64,000 bases of DNA from Epiperipatus broadwayi (Eukaryota > Onychophora > Udeonychophora > Euonychophora > Peripatidae): positions 310,001-374,000 of the forward strand of contig JAQFVV010012499.1 in assembly GCA_028023455.1 (NCBI GenBank). Direction: 5' to 3'. The notes below the pieces were generated by a model that was given only the letters and a program-made list of their open reading frames with translations, was not told the origin of the DNA and searched no databases. Each line of letters opens with the position of its first letter. Positions within the stretch are counted from its first letter, which is position 1. Below are positions 48,715 to 63,316 of the stretch, piece after piece. The position numbers were made by a program, and so were the translations under genes.

Positions 48715-50999
48715 GGATTTTATTAGCTTGACAGTAAGTAAATGAAAGCTGAGGTTAATTTAAGATTATTAATCTTCATCTGTGTAAGAGATCATATTTG
48801 TATAATCATAATTGGCAGCTATTTTTACTTTTGTATTATTAGATTTAATAATTTAAATCATAAACTTCCTATATAAGTGGTTGTGTTTAAAACCATAGAA
48901 TGTATAAATTTTAAATAATTAGCTTAGATAATATAAAAAAGTAAAGGGTTTCCGGGTTATATGTTTAAAAATCTAATGCTACTTTTTGTAAAGACTAGTG
49001 GCCAGAAACTAAACTATAATTTTAGTAGCTTTATCATCTAGTACCCATTGATTACTCAAGGTTACTACAAGACACAGTTTTTGTTGCAAGAAGTTGATGA
49101 TTTCAATCATATAAATCAATGTTATATTTCCATCAATATTTTAATTGCATGTATATATAGTCTATGTGATTATGGTAATGTTTTTGAACATAAACTTTGA
49201 TAAATTATTTTTCTTTCTTAATCTTTATATATATACACTATTCGAGTTCGTTGCTTGCTATTTTTTGAATGGTTGATAATTTTTAGTCAAAATGATTCCC
49301 TACAAAATCATTTTATAAAGATATTTATTACAAAAAAAATATTGGTGTAGTACACATTATGCAGCATATCTAGTTTTTGAAATTAATTTTAGATAGGCAT
49401 AAAGATTAATTAATTCCTATGATGTTGTGTTATATATTGTTATATATCATTTAATTACTCATACCTATCACAAAAAATATTTTACGGGTGCTACATTTCA
49501 TAATAAGCACTTATTCACAATAATCACACTACAATAAAGGTATAATTGATTATGGTTGTCTTTATTAGAACTGCTTTTCATTTAAACTTTAGATAATTTA
49601 TAATTTTAATAAAGATCAAAGGTGACTATATTATTTTTTATAGGGAGAATACAAACGCCACTTTTATAAAAATATTATATTATTTTTTCTTTTCAAGCCA
49701 CAAGTTATAATTAGCATTTCAAAAATATGATTGCAGACATTGGAAGGGGGGAGGGCGGAGACTATATTAATGATTTCCAAGATTTTTTGTTTCAATGCTT
49801 TTGATGATATGTTTAACATTAATAATAAACTAATATATATATATAGATTGACGAATTTTTAATTACATTTTTTATGTAAAAAAAATTAAGACTTGGTAAA
49901 GATTAATTTCTTTAATCTATACAGGAATAGTATTTAATTTAAATACTTATTTTAAATATTTATTTTTGATACAATATGTGATATATTTGCCAATCCTATA
50001 AGTACTTATTAAAAAATGGCAGAATTTCGTTTTAGTCTACGACATACATATTAACTTAAAAATCCATTTATATACAGTAAACATTAATTAAAAATAAAAA
50101 CATGTTTCACTATAAAGTAGTTTCTCTCACTTATTTTAAATAAACTGTATACTAGTGTCCAAGTAAATTTTATAAAAAAAACTAACTATATTAGATTGTC
50201 ATTTTAAATTTTTGATTTACAAAGAAACAAGATATATTTACTTAAGCCATAATGAAAAAACTAATAAGATGTGATACTGATTTGACGTAGACTAAAAGTC
50301 TTAATGTCAGGATTTAACTTCAAATAACTTTTTAAAATAAAGACCTGATGGAGACTGTCTCATTATTGCAAAATTTCATCAATTTCATTACTTTGAGTTA
50401 AAAACCACAGCTACAAAGATAAAATTATTTAGATCTTTTGGTAGTTAAAATAGCTAATGCCTATAGGAACTAGGTTTTAACAAAATATTCATTATTTCTT
50501 TTATTAAATAACCAGATGAAGAAAAAATGAAAACAATAAGACTTGTCAGCTTATACCATTAGTTTGTTCAAATATTGCTATTTCTTTATATACTCAAAAG
50601 TATTTAAATGACATTTTAATTTCTGCTTATATTTTATATAGTTTTAGTAGTAAATGTAGAGGATTTGAATTCAGACTTTCAAGCACCCACCAACTATCCA
50701 CACTATCTCATACATCTGATATGTTAAAAAAATAAATGCTTTAATTTTTTTTTTTATTTGAGTATTACTGATATTATTTTAATAAAAAAAAAAAATTAAT
50801 TTTTTCACAGAAACTTGCCACAATTTAAAACAATTGCGTTAGCTTTTTAATTTTTAATTTCAATTTTAAAACACTTTCTTGAAATTACTCAAAAATATAA
50901 TTCGTTTCGTTAAAAGATTAACTTTTTAAAAAAGAATTTTTTCTGGAGCATTCTTTTCTCAACTTTTTGATAGAATTATTTATATGACATATAACTGAA
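48715..50999. other. Unique AT-rich sequence
   Basis: No gene or repeat partner recognised. A G-rich patch (GGAAGGGGGGAGGGCGGAG, 49741-49759) stands out from the AT-rich background. Confidence 0.4.
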
Positions 51000-51002
51000 A
51001 TA

Positions 51003-51145
51003 CGGGCTTGTTATATGCCTATATCAATATATGTAATATCTTTTCAACATGTATGTGTTCAAGTGGATCAGTGTTATGAGATAGAGTGGAGGGTCGTGGG
51101 TAGTGTGAAAGTTTGTGCTCATACACCCTATATATTATATGAGAT
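51003..51145 (-). repeat. Solo fragment of the 44.6-45.95 kb palindrome unit
   Basis: GCTTGTTATATGCCTATAT, ATCTTTTCAACATGTATGTG, TTATGAGATAGAGTGGAG and GCTCATACACCCTATATATT match the arm units of the palindrome at 44.6-45.95 kb. A single, non-palindromic piece shows the unit also exists outside that structure. Confidence 0.75.
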
Positions 51146-51302
51146 ATATTTTATCATCATTAAAAAGTTTTATGAAATATTTTCTTAAAAATCATTCGTC
51201 TTCATAAAATGTGTATACACATACTATTAGGTTTACATTTTGTTGATTACATTTATGATGTCGCTTCAAAACTGCAAGATAAAATAAATTATGACTTAAA
51301 AT

Positions 51303-51790
51303 AATAATCAGAAAATAATAAATTCTTACAACAGCTATATAAATATCAAATTTTTTATATACATAAAAAGCCTTTTTTAAAAAGCACCTGATTCGGTGCC
51401 CTTTTCAAATGTTAATAATCTATTACGTTAACGAACTATTACAAACATAAAACCATCTAGTGCTCAATAATGAAATTAAATAACCAATACAAATATAAAT
51501 CATTAAAAAAAATCAAAACCTACATATAACTTATAGTCAATTATTTTGTAATTACTGGATTTATATGTAGGTTTTGATTTATTTTAAAGATTTATATTTG
51601 TATTGATTGTTTTAATGTCATTATTGAACACTAGATGGTTTTATGTCTGTAGTAGTTCGTTAACGTAATAGATTATTAACATTTGAAAAGGGCACCAAAT
51701 CAGGTGCTTTTTTAAAAAGACTTCTTATGAATATAAAAATTTTGATATTTATATAGCTGTTGTAAGAATTTATTAGTTTCTGATTATTAT
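51303..51790. mobile_element. 488-bp foldback element
   Basis: Arms 51303-51529 and 51561-51790 are inverted copies around a 31-nt loop. Inner ends are CCTACATATAA and TTATATGTAGG. Matching blocks include GCACCTGATTCGGTGCCCTT/AAGGGCACCAAATCAGGTGC and TTACGTTAACGAACTA. No transposase. Arms differ at several sites and by small indels, so it is older than the foldback at 21.6 kb and unrelated in sequence. Confidence 0.82.
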
Positions 51791-54700
51791 TAAAACAATA
51801 GAAATTAAAAATGACTACCAATAACAATCAATTATTATATCTTGGTCATGGCACTCTGTTATCTAGGTAATTTAATCTATCTTTAAAAAGAAAACTTAAC
51901 TACATTATGAGGCAGCATCATAATCTAACAAATCATATAGTGTCATTTAAAGTTTGAATTATGAGTGTCAAATTTAGACCACTTACAATTTTGACCCCAT
52001 TGACTGTACATAAATATAGTACTGCTTATCACTAAACATGTATTAAACTAGAGATTGTCTCTATCACAAATAAAAAATTTAAATCTCAGTTAAGGATTAA
52101 TATATCTGATGTTTTTAAGTAAACATACATGGAGTTATTCACATTTCTCTGCCCATGTGTAATATCCTTATAAATGTATTAACCAACCTCACACTTCCAC
52201 ACATTCTTTTCAAATTATAGGAATAAAGATACAATAAAGGGTAATAATATTTTCATTTCTCACAGAATGATTATCATAAGTTGATTTTGTGTTTTTTTGT
52301 TTGTGACATGTTTTTCCAACTCATTGTTGTTTACATGGTTCAGCTTTAATTTTTCATATTTCCAATTAAACATTTTTCTAATAGTTTATATTAATGAAGT
52401 TCTGTATTAAATATTACTTTTAAATTTAATAAACCAAATGCTTAATTATGCAAATGAACTAGATATACATTTAAAACTATTATCGGGTTTGCTTTTTAAA
52501 AAATGCATATAGACTAATACTTTTTTATTAATAACTAAACTCCCATTTTTATGACATTACAACCAACATATTATTAGCTAATAAAAAAACGACATTTTAT
52601 CATATAATGCTAATATCTGAAAATGATGGCATAGTCTTAAAAATCAGTATATAAAAGAAAGTTCAAGAAAAAAACTAAAGATTGCTTTGGGAATAATTAT
52701 GTTTTTTTTTTTTGTTTTTTTTTTTAAAGAAATAATTAGTTGCTTCTAAGTAATGAGATATGTTTTAGCATTAGAAGTGGTCGGTTTGATAGAAAAACAT
52801 ATTAATTAATGTAGGTGCCCAAATGTAGATTCACTCAACTATAAATTTTAAGAGTTTAACAAATAATATAAACAACTACATTAAAATAAATCTCGATTGT
52901 TTACAATTAACCTGCATATATAAATATTTAGTAAATAAATACATTTTTTTTGTTTAATTTAAAAATAATTTTTATTTTCATATTGTTTTTTGATATGGTT
53001 AATGCAGAAATTATTTCTACTTTTAATAATGCTATGAAATTTAAATTAAAAATTGATAGAATAATTATAAATGAAGACACATACAACTTAACATTTATGA
53101 ATTTGATTTAACACGCTAATTAATAAATGTATTTATTCTGCATTATTTATCTTGCATTCATATATAAATAATTTAGCATAAAATAACTAATTTAGTAAAA
53201 ACCGAATGAAATAAAATTAAATCATCAAAATAAATAATGAAGTTATAATAAAAAAATCCATTGTTTAAAATTTTATTTATGCAAATATCTTTAATTTAAT
53301 TATATTCTTGCACTAATTAAAATTTAATAACGCAAAAGAACAATTGCTTTTACATGTAACTATTTTAAATTACAGTAATGTAAGTCTTATAAATGAACAT
53401 AAAAATATTTTTACAATATACATAAAAATAATTTCAAATAGTTGATTCCAGAATAAGGGATCATTAGAGCTTTTTTCCACAATGACCAAATGAAACACAA
53501 ATTGTCCAAGCTAATTAGCTAGCTAATGGAAGATTTTATAGTATTCCTTTTGTTTGTTTTTTGCCCTCTAATTCAAAATATCTAGATGCACATTTATTGG
53601 CAAAATAAATAAGTGGTTGCCTTGGTTGGCTATAAGAGTGATTCTTAGAAGAACAGGGGAGGGGCGTGATTGGAAATTATTCTCTACCTGCAAAAAATAT
53701 TACCTATACTTGAACTTTGACATCATAAGCATAGTATATATATATATATATATAGAAGAAAAATATAGTTAAAGATACATCATATATATAACTCTAGCTA
53801 TCAAGCATTTTATATTTAGAAAAAACTTTAAAAGAGTTTAATAATACTGTAACATTCACATCTACATCATAAATTAATAAAAACTTTTATTGTTTTAATA
53901 TGGAATTAGCATATACTTTTGTTGATAAGAAGTTCTTATTTTACTGGAAAAGATTTCATTTCATTATAATTACATTTGTTTGGAATTTCCTGCTAAAAAT
54001 GTCAAGAAAAGTAAATAGTCTAAAAAGAGTAGATCTTAAACTTTTTTTAGAGTAGGTAATTGTTGATATTGTCAAAAGATTTAGTTAAATGATATAATCA
54101 ACCTGGAAAAAATTAGTTAAATGAAAATAAAAATTCTTGACTGATTTGATCAGATAGACGCAAATAATAACCGAAAAATTACATTCAAACATGTTGCAAT
54201 TGTATTACCAAGATTTGTCTTAGACATTATATTGTGCTATATTTAGATTATGGAGAGTCACAATAGAACTATAATGCATTACTATTTATGATGATTCTAA
54301 AAAATAATAATTATCATGGCTACACTTTCACCATATTTATTATATTGAGTGCTTTAGTTATGTATAATTTTATTTGATTTATAATATAATTACAAATTAC
54401 TGATTATATAAATATTAACGGAAAAGATATTAATTCTCTAATGCACCATGTATTGTTTTTATAATTTATTTTATTTATCATCATATGATGAAAAATCTGA
54501 ACTGATCTCTGCATAAATGTATTTCACGTATTTCCATATCAATTATTTTTAAAATAATAGACAGCTCTATTTGATTAATGATGTTATTCTTATTTTAATA
54601 TTATTAGAACAATCTATTTAACATCAACCTAGCAATATTATAATAGCTCTTTAATGTACAAGATAACACCCCCCCCCCAAAGAGTGGTTCTGTTTATTCA

Positions 54701-57700
54701 TTATGTGGGAAGCATAAAATAAAATAAGAAAATATTGTAGACAACCCTTTGAGGATTTAATATTGCTTGAACTAATTTTGGATTTATAGTATTAATAAAT
54801 TATTTATGTAACAAACAATATAATAAAGATAATCAAATATTTAATAAAATAAAGTATAATGAAAATATATTCATGCTAATATTTTATTTAGAATTATTAT
54901 GAGTATTTTTATTAATATTTATATCGTATAACATTGTGATTTGCCATAATAACTATGTATGGCACATCATAATGTCAAGACTGACTTTAATATATTTACC
55001 AGTAATGTAATTGAATGTTCTCAAAAATAACTAAAATTGAATTAAGTTAATACTAATTTTAAAAAATATATATTAACTTACATTATCTGTATATTTTTGG
55101 CTGTGATACTCATATGTTAGTGTTTGATGGGAAAAATCAATCAATTTCTATTGAATGTTGCTGAATAACTGACATAATTAACAATTTGAAAACTAGTTGA
55201 GATCCCACCAACATCACAATCATTGAGAAATTTTTCAACTGATGTTAATGCTACTGAGGATAATGAAATGACTGGTTTCATAATCTAGTGGTATTTTAAG
55301 TGATCAAGCAATCTCATATTTTTTTTTGTTTAAGGAATATGCACAATAACTTGAAACAAGAATAGTATTAATAATTTTACATGAGATGAATAAAGCATAA
55401 TAATAAGTCTAATAAGTTTTTATTAATTATAATGGCCATAATATTTTATTATTAACAATAATATAAATTTACAGAAGATGATGATATATTGACAATGTCT
55501 AAATTTATATTTTAATTGGATTTTGTTTCAGTAATGGACAGATTGGGTTCACAGAATATTATTTAGTTACATTTTATTTGAAAAATCATATTTTTAATAT
55601 TCAGTGCTAAAAACTATTTATGAGATATACTTTTTATTGTGTTTTTTTGTTTTTTTCATTTTTCCCATTCTCTACTGTGTTTATTATTAATTTGTATTAT
55701 ATGCTTTTTTATTTTTCTTTGTGTATATTTAGTTTACACTATATATATATATGTTTATGTGTGTGTGTTTCTGTGTGTATTGTACCAGCTTTATCCAGAT
55801 TTAAACCCAAAATCACTATGTTTTTAAAAAAGAAAAAAAATTGGCTTAATTTATTTTATTATTTTCAATTGTTTTTTAAAAAAAGATTAATAATTACATT
55901 ATTAATAAATGATGACAATTAATATTACATTGTTATATAAAACAACTTTCATGAATTTTTAATTTTTAATTTTCTTAACAGATAGAATATGCATTTCATA
56001 TCATAATAAAATTAATATTTTATTATTAGAATGATTGAATAGTTAGAAATATGTATTAATAGATTTTTTTTAGTATTTTTTTATTTAATGCATATATTTA
56101 ACAGATAATACATGAACACAAATAAAGAAATAGTTTTTGTTTAGTGTGTGTATGCATGTAGATGTGTTTAAAGTTTACACTATTAAAATAATATTAAATC
56201 AAATCTATTTTAAAAGATTATATATAATTATTTGAAAAGGTATGTAAAAATATAGGATATTTTATATTAAATAAATAAATATACAAGATGTGTTTATATA
56301 TTTTAAATTATAATTTTAAAATGTATTTTAATTTGAAGATTTATTTATTATTTTTTAAAAATAGTAATTTATTACAAAATTAAAAAAACATTTTTATTTC
56401 ATGATTGCTGATGTATTTCAAGATTTTTTTATTGAGGGAATGTACATAATTGTCAAATTTGAGTGATTTTACAGGAACAGTTTTTAGAATTGTAATCTAA
56501 ATGTATCATCATTAAGAAAAATGTGTTTAAACTCCTGATTTTATATTGGTTATTCTATTTCAATCTACATCTCAATAAGCAAAGTAAAAGCATTATATAT
56601 AATATTAGTAGTTAGATTTTATGATAAAAATGAATGGCTAGGTAAAAAAAATGTATGGTCCAAAAGACTTCTGTCCTTTGGGAAGTCTGCTAACATATTA
56701 TCATAAATTAGCTCATGATATAATGCATTTACAATGCCATAGGGATAAATTAATTTATGTAATAATTTCAGTGCTGTAATGATAACATTAAGAAAATAAC
56801 TGAAATAGTATGTAGAATTTATTATAGATTAAATTTTTAATGCTAAAACAATGTTTAAATCTAAGGATTAACTAATGGTAATACTAATATAAAAATGGAA
56901 AATATTAATGTAGCAATATTTTACTATGGAATATTTCATTTAAAATGTATCCTATTTTCAAGAAAACAAAAAATTTGTTTTAAATAATATAAGTGGGATA
57001 TAATTCGACTTCAAATATCATGCTTATTTAATATATCTTCATACTACTGAAAGCCTTATAAAATATTAGTAAAGACTCATGAACTTTAATTTGATCATGT
57101 TTTCTGCAAATATTGTTATATTGATATGTATTAATAAATATGCTTATAATGGAGTTTTAGTTAAGGAAAATATGTGACAATTTTTATACAAAATTAAACA
57201 GGTCTTATGTTTTTCATTGTTTATTTATTTACTTTAGAAATATATGCTTGTTTATAGTATCTAAATATAAAAACTAACCAAAAAGAAAATGTAGATTACT
57301 TTAAAATTAAAATTTAAATATAGCACCTATTATTTATATCATCTTATTTGAAATTTAATATTATGTTTAGTTGTTTTTGTTATATATGTAAAAATCAATA
57401 GATCTTAAATATAAAATATTATAAATTATTTTTGTGATAATTTAAATTTTAATAATCATTGATTGTATTATAATTTTTGTAATTAATTAATTATTTCAGT
57501 TTTATGATTGTACAAAAACAGGAAACAAAACAAATATATTTAGTTAAAAATTTTAATTATAGTATTTATTTATAAGTATTTATGTAAAGATAATATTTAC
57601 TTTCTTGTTTATTAGTGTATTATTCACATCAACTACTAAATACACACATATAAAAATATTACAACTTATGCAATAAATAAAACAAAAGAGATAATTAGTT

Positions 57701-57748
57701 CATAATCAAATAACATAACAAATATTATTTCATTTGCCTATAAACTTA
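51791..57748. other. Six kb of AT-rich sequence, no gene recognised
   Basis: Scattered oligo-T/A runs, a (TA)n tract at 53736-53753, a C run at 54668-54677 and a short (GT)n near 55757-55776. No conserved reading frame, RNA gene or clear repeat partner. Frames near 55.6-55.9 kb are low-complexity. Confidence 0.4.
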
Positions 57749-57767
57749 TATATATATATATATATAT
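57749..57767. repeat. (TA)n tract at the left end of element B2
   Basis: (TA)9-type tract directly before TTCTAACCTGG. Confidence 0.95.
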
Positions 57768-60700
57768 TCTAACCTGGTCTTGTGCATCTTCACTTCCAGA
57801 TAATATATGATATGAAATAAAACGGGTTCTAGCTCAGTTAATAATTAATAAATAAAATATTCAGCATTAAAATTACCTATTTCACTAGCTCAAATTTAAA
57901 ATACGAATAAGGTTTAGTTTATAAAATAAATTAAATAAATATTTAATATTTTCATGAGATTTGAAGTGAAAAAACAGGTGACAAAATAGATTACATTGAG
58001 CCAATATCCTGCAGGATACTACCTCAATGGCATAAGAACCCTATCCCCCCTTATTACTATTTCAAATAACAAACTCATAGTATTCTTACGACTTTAATAA
58101 CTTCTACCCACTAAGATTAAACTAATAATTAAATTTTAATCTTCTATTTGTAATAATCTAGCTCAATAAAATCTCAGGTTCATAAAGTTTATTCTAAGTT
58201 AATAAAAATACGTAGTAAAATATGAGAAGGGATTTTATATCATAATCTACTACACTGAAACTAATAATAATAAATAATAATAATAATATTCTTCATTGTT
58301 TAACTACTACTGGATATCTTTCCTTTTCGTTATATTTTTATTACCATAATAAAATAATAAAATAATTTTATATAATCTTTTATCTTCATGTAATAATATA
58401 ATAAATATGTGGTAGCATATGATAATCTGATAAACAAAGGATGTGTGGCAACTGATAGCATATAATTCAGTATATTATTGTGATAACTTATTTATGACCA
58501 ATAAAATAATATAAAATTATGATTATTTAATTAAAAGAGTACCAATAAAATATTTAAATTCTTAAATATAATTCTCTATTTATCTTTTTGTGCAAAATTA
58601 TATATTTGTTTCAATTGTTATGAATATATCGTGATTTCATGCAGTGAAGTGGAGAAATAAACAATCCAGACACAAAAATTTTGAAAACAAATTTTAACAA
58701 AGTTTATTAACAACAACAAATAAAATAAACAATTTATGTACATTATTTACAATAGATATCCTTATTTTAATCTTACATTTTTATCTACCAGGTTATAAAA
58801 AATAATTTATAGTTTAGTTATATCTTTATTTAGACTTAAGACAAAATAAAATGTTACCATTTGGTTTCTCGGTATGGTTAACTTATTGCAAATATATTTA
58901 CTTATTTTATTAACAAAATATTTCATCCTTAATATTATTAAAACTAGCTTATTTGAAAACATTCATAGGAAAACATTCTACAGAAAACAAAATTAACTTT
59001 ATAATGAGTATGGATTTCTCAAAATATTAAAAAATTTCATCTTGCAAAGTCAAAGATGTTACATAAAATATTCATCCAAAATTCAGTACTAGATTTTAGT
59101 GTTTTATCACACGATGTTTACTAATCATAATATATTCTTATTTAGCCTTACTTTAATATGATATAAGTGTAATAATCAATATATTCCTGTTATTCAATAA
59201 ACACAAAATATATACTATCCGTATTCCTTACATTTATTGTATATTATTGTTTTTAAAAATATGCAATACTTATTTTTCTTCCAAAAATAATAATAAAGCA
59301 AAAATAATTAACATTTCAAAGAAAACATCTTGTTTAGATATTCTATTCCAAAATTTATATTTCATTTCCGAAATAAATTCAAAAATATATTCTATGATTC
59401 TTTCCCTTCCTTAGGATATATTGGACCTTCAATTTTAAGTTATAAAATTCTGTTCCTTATAAGCAAATAAACCAATCTTATACAAAATGATAGCATAACC
59501 TAAGCTCTAAATTATTTACCATTTCTTTTCAAAATATGTTACTAAACGATGCAGTTACATGAAATAAAGATAGTGAAACAGATGTATAGGATTTAAGAAA
59601 GAAAGCTAGAGTATCACTCATAATATATCTCAAAAATCATGGCACAATGCATTACAAGAAAGAGGTATAACCTTTACCTGTCTAATAACCTCTAATACAT
59701 GAACGATGTTAAAGCTATTTCTTCAGCTTTATTAGAACATCAAATATTTAAAGAAATATAAAAACACTGTCCAAATAAAATATGTACCAGTCATAGGGTT
59801 TTGTTAACTATGCTGATATCCACATAAAGACTAAATATTATTTCTATTCCTTATCATATCCTATTTCTTAAAAACATCATCTTGATTTCCTGTTTACTAA
59901 GTACTTCCAAGCCACAATCTCAACATTATTTCTCAAGATTTTCCACATCTTACATCGATAAACAACTATCTGCATTTACAAAAACAATAAATAAAATTCA
60001 TTGATAATTTTAAAACAATCTAGCTGTTCCATAAGAAAAGTCTGTCCACTTCATCATTCTGTGTGCTTAATCATATATAATCTAATCAGACAATATTTGA
60101 ATATCCTAACATGAAAATTTTAAAAGAATCACATAATTATTTGTTATTATGTTGGATTATATCACTAATATAAAAAAAATCATTGTATGCATATTTTCAA
60201 ATCAATCCTATCTCATAATGTTTTTTAAAATGTTGTATGAAATGCGTTACATATAATTAAAACTTTTACACTTCATTCTTACGATTCATAGATGATCTAA
60301 AGAAAACAAAAATATACATTATAAATTATTAATAGTTATTACTATTACCAAAATAACCTTTATCTGGTCATCATATTCAGTAGGCTTCTTCATCCACTAG
60401 ATACCGATCATTGCAAACATAAAGAAATATACATTCATACACTTTATTTTAAAATATATTCTTATCTAAATTATTAGATTATTCCATTATAAAATTTTAT
60501 ATCATCAACAAATTAATGTTATATGTTTTCCTAATCTTATAAAAAAAATTAGATTTAAACTAGGTTAATAAAATAAAAGGAATCAAAACAATAATTACAT
60601 ATTTTCTTGACAATAGTTCCTGATAAGTCCAAAATGTTTATTATTTTCTCTAGAGTTTTAAAATGTTCTCCTCCAAGCATGTTAAAGTTTATAAATAAAA

Positions 60701-61980
60701 TAATTATTAATCTGTTTAGTCAAATTTATAAAAAATAATCCTTGGTTTTAGTATTTAGGATGATAATTATTAAATCATAATATTAATTAATCCTGTGAAG
60801 CTTCTTAATATTCGCTGCCAATATTCTCTGTGGCATATCTGATGCATCACTCCATCTAGCTTAAATTTAAAAATATTCGGTAAACTTTTTTACAATATTT
60901 CCATGGATCCATTTTTTATTCAACTATGTGTTCACTTTTTTTTATATAAGTTTCCTTCTTAATACATTTAAACTTTTGTTTGATATTTTTTTATATATCA
61001 CCTTTTTAAAAAAAACTTCAAGTACTTTTAAACAAATTTTTTTCTAAATACATTTTAAACAATTCTAAGACTGGAGGTTTTAATATCAAAAATGCTTCAG
61101 TAACATATTCTCCTGGGCTCTTTCTTTAACTCTTGAAAATATTTTTTTTTAAAAAAATGTTACCTTCAGAAAGGATATAACATTTTACTCCTTTTGATAT
61201 AATATTTTATAAAATGATTCATAAGATATAATTGTCTTATTACTATTTTAAAAAATAAATCTTGGATAAGCTTATCTAAATAATAATGCGTCTCCAATTT
61301 TTCCTTTTTAAATGGAAAATAACTTTCCACTGTATCATTATAATGTCTGGGTTTTTATGCACCAAAACAGTTCTTCGGTGAAGCACTAACAAAGCTGTAT
61401 CAGAATATTCCAAAACCATTTTTATATTATTAGAATTTATATGCATTTTATTCTACAGTATATCCAGCTTTTCATTGCAAAGTTTAGGTCAAATTTCAGA
61501 TAAAATAATCCTGGCAAGTATTTGAAAAAACTAGCAAACCATTTTCACAAAGTTTCTAAATATATTATTTTTTTAAACTCTCTTTTGCAAAATACTTCTT
61601 AAAAATTATCAATTAGTTTCTGCAAATAAAACTATAAGAAAGTATTAAAAATTGACTAAATAAAAATTTAAAAAATACTATTTATTTGATAGCTACTAAT
61701 ATACCTTTCTCTGGTTTCAATACATTATTAAATCTCCTCTGATACCCCCATGCAATTCATATTTATAGTCTGTAAGAATACCTCATTTGATTGGTTGATT
61801 CTTACTTTTAGCTTGAGAACAAATTTACATATTTTCAATTTTTTTACAGAATTGAATCTTTAAAATAAAAATTTATGACGTAATAACTCAAAATATTATT
61901 TAAAATATTACTTTTAAATCAATTATTACTTTATCAAATTGAATAGCTTCACACTCTTAGATCAAAACACTTCAGCTTCA

Positions 61981-62025
61981 CCTATTTATATATAAAAGTA
62001 GGTTGAAGTAAAGAAAGGATTCTCA
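61981..62025 (+). promoter_or_regulatory. TATA box plus initiator-like site, unit 1
   Basis: TATTTATATATAAAAGTAGG is followed, about 30 bp after the TATA core, by TCTCAGATTC, close to the arthropod initiator TCAGTY. Spacing fits a Pol II core promoter. The same arrangement is repeated in unit 2. Confidence 0.5.
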
Positions 62026-62337
62026 GATTCTCTCTTTTCTTCATAGCGTAAGCTTGTGTTTTAAGACCTATAGAGGTCCTTATCTTCGTATTTTTCAGAC
62101 GCTTATTTCTAAGGCTACAGCCTTAGTAAATTATTATTTAATATGATAATGGGCGTTTAATAAAATTTATAATTACAACTTTAAATTATCGTAACAGATT
62201 TTTTACTATAAGATCTTTTCATTGACTCGTAGTAAATTGTAAGATTTCGCGAGTATTAATGTATTATAAGAATTGTGGACTTAATTAGTGAAGTATTGAA
62301 TAGCTTCACACTCTTAGATCAAAAACACTTCAGCTTC

Positions 62338-62384
62338 ACCTATTTATATATAAAAGTAGGTTGAAGTAAAGAAAGGATTCTCGG
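62338..62384 (+). promoter_or_regulatory. TATA box plus initiator-like site, unit 2
   Basis: TATTTATATATAAAAGTAGG recurs here, with TCTCGGATTC at the initiator position (A to G change against unit 1). The initiator A is therefore lost in this copy. Confidence 0.45.
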
Positions 62385-63316
62385 ATTCTCTCTTTTCTTC
62401 ATAGCGTAAGCTTGTGTTTTAAGACCTATAGAGGTCCTTATCTTCGTATTTTTCAGACGCTTATTTCTAAGGTTACAGCCTTAGTAAATTATTACTTAAA
62501 CATTTAAAATAACTTAAAATAATTTTTAATAACCTACTCCATTCTTAATATTCAATTTATCTAGTTTTATTTAAACAAAATATTTAATTTTTTTATTAAC
62601 TGTATTCATCTTTATTACATTATTTAAAACATTACATACGATAGTTAACTTAATATTTATTATTATTTGCTTTTATGATAGGCAATAATTCCATCCAATT
62701 CTATAATATAACTTTTAAAATATTTTAAACACTGTTATTAATTCAAACAAGCAGTGTGTGAAAGTATGTAGTATACAAGCCACATGATCAATATAGAATT
62801 TAGACAGACGATTTTCAATCTATGTCTCTGCCTAGATTAATAAAATTGCAACACTTTATTATATTAAATAATATAATTATAAAAATTTGGAAAAATAATT
62901 TAAAATATATAATTAAATACAATTCTCACCATCATTAAGTTCATTTTTAAAATATATGGTTTTTATTAGATTATTAAATATGACTTTATAAATTTAAAAT
63001 ATAACATTTATTAAATTATAAGTTTTAAACTATTAAAATGGAACTTTTTAAATATACTTTTAATTATTTATAGCTGTGTTATTTAATATGGACAGCTTTT
63101 GCAACCATATGCAACAATATTTAAAGCTTTACATAACTATTTTTAAATGATTCGTTATAATTTTATATACTACGCATTTGCTTTAGCCTCAAATTGTACT
63201 TTATAATATAATTAACTTAATACGATTACCATATTAAAAGAACATATTCTAAAATTTAAAATTTTTAATAATTGACTGAGATGGACTATTACTGACCTAT
63301 AGAAAAGGGCACAATA

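Larger units (their letters stand above)
61941..62494 (+). mobile_element. Direct-repeat cassette with twin promoters (TRIM-like?)
   Basis: Two 196-bp direct repeats (61941-62136 and 62298-62494, about 97% alike) flank a 161-bp spacer. B1 has no such sequence at the matching place, so this is an insertion in B2. Size and layout resemble a terminal-repeat retrotransposon in miniature, but no primer-binding site, polypurine tract or target duplication is clear. Each repeat ends with a hairpin (CTAAGGCT/AGCCTTAG in unit 1). Confidence 0.6.
57768..63316. mobile_element. Element B, copy 2: long non-coding (TA)n-bounded repeat
   Basis: Colinear with B1 (28643-32943). Blocks include CTTCACTTCCAGATAATAT, TACATTGAGCCAATATCCT, CCTCAATGGCATAAGAACCC, the AACAATTTATGTACATTATT block and AACCATATG-AACAATAT. 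The right end is GACCTATAGAAAAGGGCACAAT then a short (TA)n. It is about 1.25 kb longer than B1, partly because of the direct-repeat insertion at 61.94-62.49 kb. No coding frame is found. Beyond the right (TA)n the sequence begins ATTGTAATGTTTTCC, possibly the left end of another member. Confidence 0.75.

Noticed and set aside
55230-55290. Hammerhead-like CTGAGGA...GAAA
   Set aside because: Only four bases separate the two core segments, so there is no stem II; ATGAAA/TTTCAT pairing alone is not enough.
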